A DNA stretch of 36,935 nt from contig NZ_JAHZMO010000033.1 of the NCBI RefSeq assembly GCF_020748185.1, positions 1 through 36,935 on the forward strand. Direction: 5' to 3'. Below are positions 16,142 through 24,906 of the stretch, in pieces. Position numbers and translations under genes: made by a program. The notes beneath the pieces were generated by a model. That model worked only from the letters and a program-made list of their open reading frames with translations, searched no databases and had not been told where the DNA came from. Position 1 is the first letter of the stretch. Every line of letters starts with the position of its first letter. Source of the DNA: Terrisporobacter petrolearius (GTDB taxonomy: Bacteria; Bacillota; Clostridia; Peptostreptococcales; Peptostreptococcaceae).

Positions 16142-18793
16142 TTATTCATTAACTTGACCAGTACCTTCTGTTGTATTGTCTACTGGTTTATCTCCTGTAT
16201 TATCTTCATTGCCTCCGCCAGCGTTATTACCACTATTATTAGTGTTGCCATTGTCGCCATTGTTGTCATCTGGATTTTCAGGAGTCGTTGGCTCTTCTGG
16301 TTTTTCTGTATTATCTTCATCTGGAGGATTATCACCATCACCAGCATCACCAGTATTTGGCTTTTCTTCATCAGGTTCTTTTTCTTGAACTGGAGGTGCT
16401 TGGCTACTTGCACGTTCAGGGGAAGTTCCTTCAATAAATGCAGCGTTCACACCATAAGAAGAAGTTCCACCATCTGATGGATTTATTTTAGCAAAATAAA
16501 CACCTTCAGGTTTAGTAAAGTTTTCTACAAGTGTTAAGTTTTTGTGTATAGGAGCCATAACACTTGACCAAAGAGAAGCGGCTGCAGAACTTGTTCCAAC
16601 AACACTTTGTCTTGCTTTTCCTGTTCCAGCATCATCACCTATATATGTTGCTCCAACATAGTATGGAGTATAACCAACAAACCATGCATCTAAAGCATCA
16701 TTAGTAGTACCAGTTTTACCTGCAACGGCCATTTTGCCTAGAGTAGCATTTTTACCAGTTCCTTCTTTAACAACTGCTTGAAGCATATCGGTTATAACAA
16801 AAGCTACATCTTCACTAACAGCTCTACTTTCTTGTGGGTTAGATTTAGCTATTAAATTACCATCATAAGTTTGAATAGTAGTGAATACTGTAGGTTCTAC
16901 ATAAGTGCCGCCATTAGCTAGTGTACCATAAGCAGCAGCCATCTCTAGTGGAGATATACCATAAGACATACCACCTAATACTAAAGAAGGAAATTGTCTA
17001 TCTGTATCATTATCAGTTTTGCTATCTTTTAAAGTAGTTATACCAAAATTTTTAAGGTAATCAATCATTACATCAATAGATTCGTTATATGAGTTACCCA
17101 ATGTTTCACCTACTTTTACAGCAATAGTATTTGATGACCAGGCTAAAGCCTTACGTGTACTCATTATGCCAGACCCAGCGGTAGTAGTTTTTGGATTCCA
17201 GTCCTGATTCCTTTTAAATTGATATCCGCCTCTTGCATCACTAAATGGAGTAGACTGTGTAGTCCTTTTAGTGTCTATAGCAGGAGTATAAACTGATAAA
17301 GGTTTTATAGTTGATCCAGGCTGTTTTGGATTAGTAGCTCTGTTTAAAGTTCTTTTACCTTTGACATATCTACCACCGATTAAGGACTTAATTTGACCTG
17401 TTCTATAGTCTAATATAACCATGGCTGATTGAGGCTGGACAACCCCGTCAGCACCGTTTCTAGTTTCAGGGAAATTACCTTTATTATTATATTGTGTTTC
17501 TAGGTTTTTTTGCATACCAGCATCTATAGTAGTAGAAATTCTAAGTCCACCATTATAGTACATATTTTGTGCTTCTTCTTTTGTATATCCTTGATTCATT
17601 AAAGCATCTAATACTTCAGAATAAACATAATCTTCAACAGAAGAAACAACTGTCTCTTTAGCTTTTGGTAACTTTATTTCAATTGGAGCAGCTGCTTCTT
17701 TGTCATATTGATCTTGTGTAATATATCCTAATCTTAGCATCTTTGATAAAATAGCTTTTTGCTTTTCCTTAGCAGCCTCTCTAGGTGCGGCCTTTCTAAC
17801 AACAATAGTTTTGCTTTTCAACTGATTATGTGTTTCAGATGAGATTAAGCCCCAAGAGTATATTTTATCTATCATTTGTAATTCAGCTTCATTTGGTTCA
17901 TCCCAAGTATCCTCTGTTGTATTAGTATAGAATAATAATTTATTTTCTACATCCTCTTTAGTTTCAGTTCCATCTAATTTTTCTTTTATATATGGAGAAT
18001 ATCTACCTGGATTGTTAGTGGAAGCCATTAATAAAGCAGATTCACCAACAGTTAATTCATCAGCTGATTTACTAAAGTAACCTTGAGCTGCAGCTTCAGC
18101 ACCATATAAACCATTACCAGCATAAAAATTATTTAAGTAAGCAAGTAATACATCGTCTTTGGACATTGTCTTGCTCATTTCAAAAGCATAGTAAATATCT
18201 TTTATTTTACGAGTTAGACTTTGTTCTTGCGATGTAATTAAAAGCTTTGAAACCTGCATTGGTATTGTTGAACCACCTTGTTTATTCCCCATAAGAGTAT
18301 TTATTACAGAACGTGTTAAACCTTTTATGTCCACACCATTATGTTCATAAAAACGCTCATCTTCTGCAGATATTAAAGCATGTTGTAAATCCTTACTTAT
18401 CTTCTTTATGTCAGCTACAGGTTCTTTCTTGTCAGAAGTTTGCGCCTTTGCTAGTAAATTACCATCAGCATATAAAATTTCTGTTGTTTGGTATGTTTTT
18501 TTATCTAAGTAAGCTTTGTTAATAGTTTCTGTATTTCTAAGTGAAGCAAATACAATTCCAGATGCAGCTGCTACACCTACTACTAAAAGTACTAGAAATA
18601 CTAAAGCAACTGTTTTAACACCTTTAAATCTTCCAGATTTTTTTTTGCTAGAAGTTTTTCTTTTACTACTAGTTCTACTGGAATTGCTAGATTTGCTCGA
18701 TTTACTCGAGGCATGAGATGTATTTTTTTTATCTGAAGAGCTTACTTTTCTTCTCTTGATTTTATTCTTATCATCACGACTATCTCTTCCCAT
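16142..18793 (-). CDS. Class A penicillin-binding protein (PBP1A family)
   Basis: A bifunctional peptidoglycan synthase of 883 residues. A Lys/Ser-rich cytoplasmic tail (1-58) precedes one membrane helix (about 60-85). The GT51 glycosyltransferase domain shows EDERFYEHNGVD (from E144), GGSTIPMQ and RKIKDIYYAFE. The transpeptidase domain has the SxxK motif GSTIKP (S494), SSNT and KTGTT (K693). After about residue 770 comes a tail of roughly 110 residues dominated by Pro, Glu, Asp, Asn and Gly, without PASTA repeats; it probably spans or contacts the wall. The gene is alone, on the strand opposite to spoVA. Confidence 0.93.
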   Translation of the reverse strand: MGRDSRDDKNKIKRRKVSSSDKKNTSHASSKSSKSSNSSRTSSKRKTSSKKKSGRFKGVKTVALVFLVLLVVGVAAASGIVFASLRNTETINKAYLDKKTYQTTEILYADGNLLAKAQTSDKKEPVADIKKISKDLQHALISAEDERFYEHNGVDIKGLTRSVINTLMGNKQGGSTIPMQVSKLLITSQEQSLTRKIKDIYYAFEMSKTMSKDDVLLAYLNNFYAGNGLYGAEAAAQGYFSKSADELTVGESALLMASTNNPGRYSPYIKEKLDGTETKEDVENKLLFYTNTTEDTWDEPNEAELQMIDKIYSWGLISSETHNQLKSKTIVVRKAAPREAAKEKQKAILSKMLRLGYITQDQYDKEAAAPIEIKLPKAKETVVSSVEDYVYSEVLDALMNQGYTKEEAQNMYYNGGLRISTTIDAGMQKNLETQYNNKGNFPETRNGADGVVQPQSAMVILDYRTGQIKSLIGGRYVKGKRTLNRATNPKQPGSTIKPLSVYTPAIDTKRTTQSTPFSDARGGYQFKRNQDWNPKTTTAGSGIMSTRKALAWSSNTIAVKVGETLGNSYNESIDVMIDYLKNFGITTLKDSKTDNDTDRQFPSLVLGGMSYGISPLEMAAAYGTLANGGTYVEPTVFTTIQTYDGNLIAKSNPQESRAVSEDVAFVITDMLQAVVKEGTGKNATLGKMAVAGKTGTTNDALDAWFVGYTPYYVGATYIGDDAGTGKARQSVVGTSSAAASLWSSVMAPIHKNLTLVENFTKPEGVYFAKINPSDGGTSSYGVNAAFIEGTSPERASSQAPPVQEKEPDEEKPNTGDAGDGDNPPDEDNTEKPEEPTTPENPDDNNGDNGNTNNSGNNAGGGNEDNTGDKPVDNTTEGTGQVNE

Positions 18794-19074
18794 AAGATTA
18801 ACCTCCTTATTTTAATGAATAATTATAACATATTTAAGGATTTTTACAAAATCTCCTTTATGCTGATTTCAGTTTAATTAAAAGATACAATATAATTATA
18901 CATTTATAATATACAAATAATAAAGTAAAATTATTGATTTTATACAATAATTAGTAAAAATTATTGATTTTAAGTATAACATTAAATTATGTTAATATTT
19001 ATATTTTCACAAAATAATTAAAAATATTTATTTATATTGTTAGTATTAACTATTTCTAAGATATTTAAAAAGAT
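18794..19074 (-). promoter_or_regulatory. Upstream region of the PBP gene with a 30-base direct repeat
   Basis: No gene is seen between the PBP start and the end of the SpoIVB-like gene. The plus strand has two copies of AAAATTATTGATTTTA at 18927-18942 and 18957-18972, exactly 30 bases apart. They could be operators or a local duplication. No firm promoter was identified. Confidence 0.3.
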
Positions 19075-19108
19075 TTTAAAAAAAGAACTGCTCTTAAGCA
19101 GTTCTTTT
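19075..19108 (-). terminator. Terminator overlapping the SpoIVB-like stop codon
   Basis: AAAAGAACTGCT pairs with AAGCAGTTCTTTT; on the minus strand a run of U follows. The 3' end of the coding region lies in the stem. Confidence 0.75.
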
Positions 19109-20126
19109 AATGAGATTCGTTTAACATCCATTTAATATAAACACCATATCCCACAGTAGGATTGTTTTCTAAAGCATGTGATACAGCACCAACAATTTTA
19201 TTACCTTGTACTATTGGAGTTCCACTCATTCCTTGTACAATACCACCAGTTTCTTTTAAAAGCTGAGGATCAGTAATTTTAATTTTAATTCCTTTAGAAT
19301 CAGGTTTTCTTTGTTTTTCAATATTAATTATTTCAATGTTATATTTCTTACAAGTGTTACTTTTATTTTGTAGGATAATTTGTGCTTTACCTAATTTAAC
19401 TTCATCTACTTCAGCAACTCTATATTTTTTGTGATTAGATAAATTAATATTATCAACTGAACCTTTAATACCAAAAGTAGTATTATGGTCAAATTCACCA
19501 ATCACATTATTTTTTGTAGCATTTATACAACCTACATTACCTTTACTAGATTTTCTGATATTTAAATTATCAGTAAAAGAAATACAACCTTTTTTAATAG
19601 GAATTTTTTTAGTAGTTCCAATGTTAATAGAGTGAGCTACTGCACCAAATTCCTTTGTTTCAGGATTAATATAAGTTAAAGTAGCAAAACCTGATATTAA
19701 GTTATTAAAATTAATTCTTTCTAAGGCATTTTTATCACATTTTAAACAAAAAACTGAATTTTCTCTTCTTATTAAAACTGATATATCATCTGTTTTGGTT
19801 AAGGAAGAGATAACGTAATTAAAATCTTCGTAAGAAGTTATATCATTATCTTCAACTTTTAGAATAGAATCTCCCATTTTTAAAGGACAACCATTAATTT
19901 CATTTCTGACAATGATATTTTTTAATTGTGCATCAATTTGCACTATATTTCCCATTGGTATTAAGTATTCGCAATCGCTTTTTTCTAAGGATTGTGAATA
20001 AATAAAATTATTTGAGAAAAAATATAGAAAAACATAAAAAAATATTAAAACTAAACCATTAATTTTATTTATTATTTTTTTAAAAGCGACTTCATCTTTT
20101 GAATTTTTATTTAAAATATAAAACAC
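19107..20126 (-). CDS. SpoIVB-like S55 family serine peptidase
   Basis: A 339-residue protein with one N-terminal membrane segment (about 22-45), a PDZ-like region (about 60-130, CPLKMGDSILKVEDNDI) and an S55 peptidase domain. The predicted triad is H165 (FGAVAHSI), D286 (ITDPQLL) and S301 (GIVQGMSGTPIVQ); the last matches the SpoIVB signature GMSGSPI. SpoIVB is secreted from the forespore and signals activation of mother-cell SigK. Clostridia that lack this SigK checkpoint still keep SpoIVB paralogues, so the substrate here is open. The start is unusual: the only in-frame options are a GTG that overlaps the ribosome binding site or an ATT at 20117 with ideal spacing. Confidence 0.85.
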   Translation of the reverse strand: MFYILNKNSKDEVAFKKIINKINGLVLIFFYVFLYFFSNNFIYSQSLEKSDCEYLIPMGNIVQIDAQLKNIIVRNEINGCPLKMGDSILKVEDNDITSYEDFNYVISSLTKTDDISVLIRRENSVFCLKCDKNALERINFNNLISGFATLTYINPETKEFGAVAHSINIGTTKKIPIKKGCISFTDNLNIRKSSKGNVGCINATKNNVIGEFDHNTTFGIKGSVDNINLSNHKKYRVAEVDEVKLGKAQIILQNKSNTCKKYNIEIINIEKQRKPDSKGIKIKITDPQLLKETGGIVQGMSGTPIVQGNKIVGAVSHALENNPTVGYGVYIKWMLNESH

Positions 20127-20251
20127 CTTCTTTCTGTCATGTGTTCATGCTGGTGCTTTAATATTATGTTGCGCATTATAAAAGTTTTAATCCTTGGAAA
20201 TGAGTTTCAAGAAGGGCGAAGATTTCATAAAAAAACAAAGGATAATTTAAA

Positions 20252-20299
20252 ATGGCTAAATTTGAAGGACAAAAAAATAAAAGAAATAAAAACATGTAA
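20252..20299 (+). CDS. Possible 15-residue basic peptide
   Basis: ATG at 20252 follows AAAGGA by about nine bases and opens MAKFEGQKNKRNKNM, then stops just before a strong terminator. Seven of the 15 residues are Lys, Arg or Gln-type polar. It lies on the plus strand between two minus-strand genes, so it would be a separate small transcript. No promoter could be fixed, and a chance frame is quite possible. Confidence 0.22.
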   Translation: MAKFEGQKNKRNKNM

Positions 20300-20336
20300 T
20301 TTATTGTGAAATATGTTTTTATTTCTTTTTTTTTGA
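20279..20336. terminator. Long bidirectional terminator
   Basis: AAAGAAATAAAAACAT and ATGTTTTTATTTCTTT form a 16-bp stem with T-rich tracts on both sides. On the minus strand it follows the Lys-rich protein gene; on the plus strand it follows the possible 15-codon frame. Confidence 0.7.
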
Positions 20337-20684
20337 TATTTTTTTACTAATATTTTTTTTAGAAGTAGTTAAAGCTACATCTGGAACTGGAGGAACGAAA
20401 ACAGAAGTGTTATCATCTCCAGAGCTACATGCATCAATAGATGAGATTAAAGCAAGTTCATCAGATAAGACTGCGAAAAATGAAGCTAAAATATTTATAT
20501 CATCACCAGATAACTCTTCTCCTAAAACAATAGCTAATGTAGATGCTAAAACTATGTAATCTACAGAACTAAAAGAACAAAGTTTAGACGTATTATTTGT
20601 ATTAGTACTATTAGTATTTTCATTACGGCTATTTATTTTTTTATATTTTTTTCTTTTATTATATTTCTTTTTTTGTGCATTCAT
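20319..20684 (-). CDS. Small Lys-rich protein of unknown function, probably sporulation-linked
   Basis: 121 residues. The N-terminus (1-35) is Lys/Asn/Thr-rich, the middle (about 36-85) is a non-polar helical region (SSVDYIVLASTLAIVLGEE and DDINILASFFAVLSDELALIS), then a Pro/Val/Asp stretch and a Lys-rich tail ending KKISKKKK. There is no signal peptide and no catalytic motif. The middle helical part reminds me of a short domain repeated in several clostridial spore-former proteins, but I cannot name it with confidence. AGAGG lies about 12 bases before the ATG. It lies behind the SpoIVB-like gene and is divergent from the amidase gene. Confidence 0.6.
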   Translation of the reverse strand: MNAQKKKYNKRKKYKKINSRNENTNSTNTNNTSKLCSFSSVDYIVLASTLAIVLGEELSGDDINILASFFAVLSDELALISSIDACSSGDDNTSVFVPPVPDVALTTSKKNISKKISKKKK

Positions 20685-20844
20685 ATATTTAACCTCTTAA
20701 TACAGTTTTATAATTACTTGTAAATCTAGATATATAAATATATATGTTAAAAATACAAAATAAAAAACTATGAAGATAAATAAGCCAATGAAAAGTGGAA
20801 ATAATAACTTATATTAAATATTATAGAAAAAGAAAGGAAGGATT

Positions 20845-21654
20845 ATGAAAGTTTATAAAGTATTTCTCATTATGATTATAGTTTTAGGAATAATTTTTAT
20901 AGGAAAGTCAGACCCAATGAAAAACTTATATAAAAGTAGCGCATCTATAATTACAGGATTAAAAATAGATGACAAAAACAAAGGTTCAACTAAAAATGAA
21001 AGTGCAAGGAAAAAAGAAAAAGTTGAGAAATATTTAATTTGTATAGACCCAGGTCACCAAGCTAAGGGTGATTGGAAAAGCGAACCTATTGGTCCAGGTT
21101 CACCATACCAAAAAGCTAGGGTTTCTTCAGGGACAGTTGGGATAAGTACAAAAAAACCAGAATATATATTGAATTTAGAAGCATCTGAAGTTTTAAAACA
21201 TATATTAATAAGTAAAGGTTTTGAAATTATTATGACTAGAGAAAGTCATGATGTAAATATAAGTAATTTAGAAAGAGCTACATTTGCCAACGATCATAAT
21301 GCAAATATGGTGATTAGAATCCACGCTGATGGTTCTGACGATACATCGATAACAGGTGCATCTATTTTAATTCCATCACAAAAAGGTAAATATACATCAT
21401 CAATCTTCGAGGCTAGCTACGAATGTGCCAATTTAATAAAAAATAAAATGGACCATGGAGGATTCAAGGTTAATGGAATCTTTGAAAGAGATGATTTAAC
21501 AGGATTCAATTGGTCTAAGGTACCAGTAGTATTAGTAGAAATGGGGTTTATGAGTAATTATAATGAAGATGAAATGATGTCTAACAAAGATTATCAAAGA
21601 AAAATGATGCAAAGTGTTGCTGACGGAGTAGAAGAGTATTTTCAGACTAATTAA
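20845..21654 (+). CDS. Membrane-anchored N-acetylmuramoyl-L-alanine amidase (Amidase_3)
   Basis: A 269-residue zinc amidase that cuts the bond between N-acetylmuramic acid and the stem peptide. Residues 5-22 form a signal anchor. The catalytic domain starts at about 62 with CIDPGHQ. Zinc ligands by family pattern are H71, E112 (LNLEAS) and H160 (RIHADG), and the catalytic Glu is E232 (VVLVEMGFMSN). An insert between H71 and E112 (GPGSPYQKARVSSGT) is longer than in CwlD-type amidases. AAGGAAGG precedes the ATG. Only 13 bases separate it from the phospholipase-like gene, so the pair is one operon. Its place beside sporulation genes suggests a spore or mother-cell role, by inference. Confidence 0.85.
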   Translation: MKVYKVFLIMIIVLGIIFIGKSDPMKNLYKSSASIITGLKIDDKNKGSTKNESARKKEKVEKYLICIDPGHQAKGDWKSEPIGPGSPYQKARVSSGTVGISTKKPEYILNLEASEVLKHILISKGFEIIMTRESHDVNISNLERATFANDHNANMVIRIHADGSDDTSITGASILIPSQKGKYTSSIFEASYECANLIKNKMDHGGFKVNGIFERDDLTGFNWSKVPVVLVEMGFMSNYNEDEMMSNKDYQRKMMQSVADGVEEYFQTN

Positions 21655-21667
21655 AGTGGTGATATAA

Positions 21668-22405
21668 ATGATAAATCGTTTAGAAAAGGCTTACGGTAGG
21701 ATAATATCTCAAACTTTTAGAGTAGTTAATCCTATTAAAAAGAAAATAATAGATACAAACTGCGAAGTACATTTATTTATTCAAAAGAGTGCATTAGATG
21801 TACTAAGAGATGAAGGATATGAAAAACAGTTTCAATTTTATAATAATTTTGAGTCATATATAAACAAAGGGTTAGTATGGGCTGATCAAGATTTTAAGTC
21901 ATATTTTCATTTTTATAATCCAGAAGACAAAAGAGGAATGTATGGACATACTACAAATGCCATGACATTGGCAAATACTTATTATAAAGATGCATTGCAC
22001 TTTATTAATAAAAATGATTATGTAAATGGAATGGCTTATTTTGGGGCTATGTGCCATGTTATTCAAGATGTAACTATACCTCAACATGCTAAAAGAAAAC
22101 TACTAGATAGTCATAAACAATTTGAGAATTATGTAAAATTAAATTATAGAAAAGTAAAACGCTTTAAAACTAAGGAAGGTCCTTTAGTTTATAATAGTGT
22201 AAGCGACTATATAGAATCTAACTCTAGAAGTGCTTTGAACTTTGACTATATGTACAAAAATATACATGAAGATAAAACTAAGTTTTACTTAATAGCTTTT
22301 AATGCACTAAATCTTGCCCAAAAAAGTACAGCTGGCTGTATGTTAATGTTTTATGATGATTTAGATATGATAAGAAAAAAAGTAAATGAAAATAAATATA
22401 ATTAA
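21668..22405 (+). CDS. Zinc-dependent phospholipase C-like protein
   Basis: A 245-residue all-alpha protein of the phospholipase C / P1 nuclease fold. Family zinc ligands can be picked out: H35 (EVHLFIQKSA), W71-D73, then H130-D134-H140 (CHVIQDVTIPQH) and H149-E153 (SHKQFE). The spacing of the H-D-H and H-E sets is close to that of C. perfringens alpha-toxin. Unlike the toxins it has no signal peptide and no C-terminal C2-like domain, so it is likely to stay in the cell or on its surface. Co-transcription with a cell-wall amidase is unusual and suggests joint membrane and wall breakdown. Substrate is unknown. Confidence 0.8.
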   Translation: MINRLEKAYGRIISQTFRVVNPIKKKIIDTNCEVHLFIQKSALDVLRDEGYEKQFQFYNNFESYINKGLVWADQDFKSYFHFYNPEDKRGMYGHTTNAMTLANTYYKDALHFINKNDYVNGMAYFGAMCHVIQDVTIPQHAKRKLLDSHKQFENYVKLNYRKVKRFKTKEGPLVYNSVSDYIESNSRSALNFDYMYKNIHEDKTKFYLIAFNALNLAQKSTAGCMLMFYDDLDMIRKKVNENKYN

Positions 22406-22410
22406 TAAAT

Positions 22411-22447
22411 AAAAGAGTTAACTTAAAAAATTAAGGTGACTCTTTTT
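22411..22447 (+). terminator. Terminator of the amidase-phospholipase operon
   Basis: AAAAGAGTTAACTTAA pairs with TTAAGGTGACTCTTTT over 15 of 16 positions, ending in a T-run. Confidence 0.75.
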
Positions 22448-22566
22448 ATTTATATAAACATATTGCAATTATTGAAAAAGGTAAAAATAATAAATATACA
22501 TTTTTATTAAAATGAAATATAATAGTATAGATATTATAGACAAAAAATTTATGAAGAGGTGTGAAA

Positions 22567-24117
22567 ATGCTTGTAGTAGAAAATGTCAGTCATGGATTTG
22601 GGGCTAGAGTTATACTAGAAAATGTATCTTTTAGACTTAAAAAAGGTGAACATATAGCACTTGTTGGTGCAAATGGAGAAGGTAAATCTAGTTTTTTAAA
22701 TATAATAACAAAAAAACTTATGCCAGACGCAGGGAATATAAAATGGTCTTCAAGAGCAACTGTTGGTTATTTAGATCAGCATTCAGTTCTTGAAAAAGGA
22801 AATACAATAAAAGATATTCTTAGAGGTGCTTTTAAGCACATGTTTGAATTAGAACAAGAAATGCTTGCTATGTATGATAAAATGGGTGAAGCAAGTGACG
22901 AGGAAATGACTAAGCTTCTTGAGGAAACTGCTGAAATTCAAACAATATTAGAAAATAGTGGATTCTATACAATAGATGCAAAAATCCAAGAAGTAGCTAA
23001 CGGATTAGGTCTTGGAGAAGTTGGATTAGATAGAGATGTTGATGATTTAAGTGGAGGACAAAGAACAAAAGTACTTTTAACTAAATTACTTTTAGAAAGT
23101 CCAACAATACTTATACTTGATGAGCCTACTAACCACTTAGATGAGGAACATATAGTATGGCTTACTAGATATCTTCAAGAATATGAGAACAGCTTTATCT
23201 TAGTATCGCATGATGTTCCATTTATAAATGATACTTGTAATGTAATCTATCATATAGAAAATGGTGAGCTTACTAGATACAAAGGTAACTACGATGAGTT
23301 TGTAAGACTTAATGAAATTAAGAAAAAACAAGAAGAAAGTGCTTACGAAAGACAAGTTGAAGAAAGAAGAAAACTTGAAGATTTCGTGCAAAGAAATAAA
23401 GCAAGAGTTGCTACACGTGGTATGGCTAACTCAAGACAAAAGGTTCTAGATAAAATGGAAGTTTTAGAAAGACCAAAAGAGAAAATAAAACCAACATTTA
23501 ACTTTAGAAATGCTAGAGCAGCTTCTAGATTCATATTCCAAACAGATAACTTAGTGTTAGGTTACAATGATCCTTTAACCAAACCATTGAACTTCCAATT
23601 AGAAAGAGGGCAAAAAATAGCTCTTAAAGGAATGAATGGTATAGGTAAGTCTACATTACTAAGAACATTACTTGGAATGCAAAAAGCATTTGATGGTTCA
23701 GTACAATTAGGGGATTATTTAGAAGTAGGATACTTTGAGCAAGAGTCTTCAAAGGATAATTATAACACTGCCTTAGACGATGTATGGAATGAGTATCCAG
23801 TATTAACAAATTATGAAGTAAGACAAGCATTGGCTAAATGTGGTCTTTCAAATGAGCATATAACTTCTCAAGTTAGAGTTCTTAGTGGGGGAGAAGCCGC
23901 TAAAGTTAGACTTTGTAAACTAATGCTTAAAGATATAAACTTCTTAGTGCTAGATGAGCCTACTAACCACTTAGACGTAGAAGCTAAGGATGAATTAAAG
24001 AAAGCAATCAAAGAGTTCAAAGGAACTGTTTTATTAGTTTGTCATGAACCTGAATTCTACAGTGATATAGTAGATGATGTGTGGAATATAGAAGATTTCA
24101 CTACTAAAATAGTATAA
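22567..24117 (+). CDS. ABC-F family ATP-binding protein (YkpA/YbiT-like)
   Basis: A soluble protein of 516 residues with two ABC ATPase domains and no membrane segments. Walker A motifs are GANGEGKSS and GMNGIGKSTL, signatures LSGGQRTKV and LSGGEAAKV, and both Walker B regions read LDEPTNHLD. A charged linker (about 240-310, KKKQEESAYERQVEERRK) is the ABC-F P-site tRNA interaction motif region. Such proteins act on ribosomes as translation factors; the YbiT/YkpA branch is not a typical antibiotic-resistance branch. An in-frame GTG six bases upstream is rejected because AGAGGTG fits the ATG at 22567. Confidence 0.9.
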   Translation: MLVVENVSHGFGARVILENVSFRLKKGEHIALVGANGEGKSSFLNIITKKLMPDAGNIKWSSRATVGYLDQHSVLEKGNTIKDILRGAFKHMFELEQEMLAMYDKMGEASDEEMTKLLEETAEIQTILENSGFYTIDAKIQEVANGLGLGEVGLDRDVDDLSGGQRTKVLLTKLLLESPTILILDEPTNHLDEEHIVWLTRYLQEYENSFILVSHDVPFINDTCNVIYHIENGELTRYKGNYDEFVRLNEIKKKQEESAYERQVEERRKLEDFVQRNKARVATRGMANSRQKVLDKMEVLERPKEKIKPTFNFRNARAASRFIFQTDNLVLGYNDPLTKPLNFQLERGQKIALKGMNGIGKSTLLRTLLGMQKAFDGSVQLGDYLEVGYFEQESSKDNYNTALDDVWNEYPVLTNYEVRQALAKCGLSNEHITSQVRVLSGGEAAKVRLCKLMLKDINFLVLDEPTNHLDVEAKDELKKAIKEFKGTVLLVCHEPEFYSDIVDDVWNIEDFTTKIV

Positions 24118-24136
24118 ATTTAATTTTAAAAATATG

Positions 24137-24164
24137 AGCAACGGTATATTTATATATCGTTGCT
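24137..24164 (+). other. Stable hairpin after the ABC-F gene, without U-tract
   Basis: AGCAACGGTATA and TATATCGTTGCT form a 12-bp stem with a TTTA loop. It is followed by TAAACAA, so it is a poor terminator; it may protect the 3' end or pause polymerase before the DUF1461 gene. Confidence 0.45.
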
Positions 24165-24211
24165 TAAACAATATAAAGGGTAATATAAAATTTATTTCAA
24201 GGGGAGTATAA

Positions 24212-24844
24212 ATGAAAAGATTACTAAATATCTTAATTTCATTTTCACTGGCTATTTTTATAATTAGTGGTTCAGTCATATTAGGTTTAAGATATAAGAG
24301 TTTATATTATTATGATGTGAAAGAATTAAACATAAGTGAAATGAGTGGATTTACTGAAGAAGAGATTAAGCAAAACTATGATTATTTAATTGATTATAAT
24401 CTAAATAAAAATGTGGAAGAATTTCATCTGCCTACGATTAAATATTCTAAAGAAGGAAAAATTCATTTTGAAGAGGTAAGGAATATTTTTCAAATAGTTA
24501 AAAAGGTATTTTATATAAGTGGTCTAATTTCTGTTTTGGGAATTATTTCAAGTATTAAAAATAAAAATATAAAATTTTTAAATATCGCATCTATAGTTAC
24601 CATACTACTGCCTATAATTACGGCAATTCCACTTATGATTAATTTCAATTATTTCTTTATAAAATTTCATGAGACAGTATTTTCAAATAATTATTGGATT
24701 TTTGATCCGAGTATGGATCCAGTAATTAATATGTTGCCACAAGATGTGTTCTTTCATATAGGAATATTTATTTTAGCTATAATACTTATGATCAGTATTT
24801 TACTACAAATATCTTATAAAGTACTAAATAAAAGATATAAATAA
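24212..24844 (+). CDS. DUF1461/TIGR01906 family integral membrane protein
   Basis: A 210-residue protein with four membrane segments (about 5-27, 94-112, 122-142, 178-200). The first extracellular loop is about 65 residues. The short segment FHETVFSNNYWIFDPSMD followed by INMLPQDVFF is the signature of this family as I know it. Function is unknown. The ribosome binding site CAAGGGGAG is perfectly complementary to the first loop of the candidate sRNA at 1381-1512 over nine bases. It follows the ABC-F gene by about 95 bases. Confidence 0.8.
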   Translation: MKRLLNILISFSLAIFIISGSVILGLRYKSLYYYDVKELNISEMSGFTEEEIKQNYDYLIDYNLNKNVEEFHLPTIKYSKEGKIHFEEVRNIFQIVKKVFYISGLISVLGIISSIKNKNIKFLNIASIVTILLPIITAIPLMINFNYFFIKFHETVFSNNYWIFDPSMDPVINMLPQDVFFHIGIFILAIILMISILLQISYKVLNKRYK

Positions 24845-24846
24845 TA

Positions 24847-24897
24847 AAAAATGATATCAACAGATTTAATTTAAAATCAGTCGGTATCATTTTTATT
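24847..24897. terminator. Bidirectional terminator between convergent genes
   Basis: AAAAATGATATC (24847-24858) and GGTATCATTTTT (24883-24894) pair over 12 bp, with an inner GATTT/AAATC stem, serving the DUF1461 gene and the convergent Cys-rich gene. Confidence 0.8.
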
Positions 24898-24906
24898 ATA
24901 TAGATA

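Noticed and set aside
16154..16477. Plus-strand frames opposite the 3' end of the PBP gene
   Set aside because: They are shadows of the low-complexity Pro/Glu/Asn tail.
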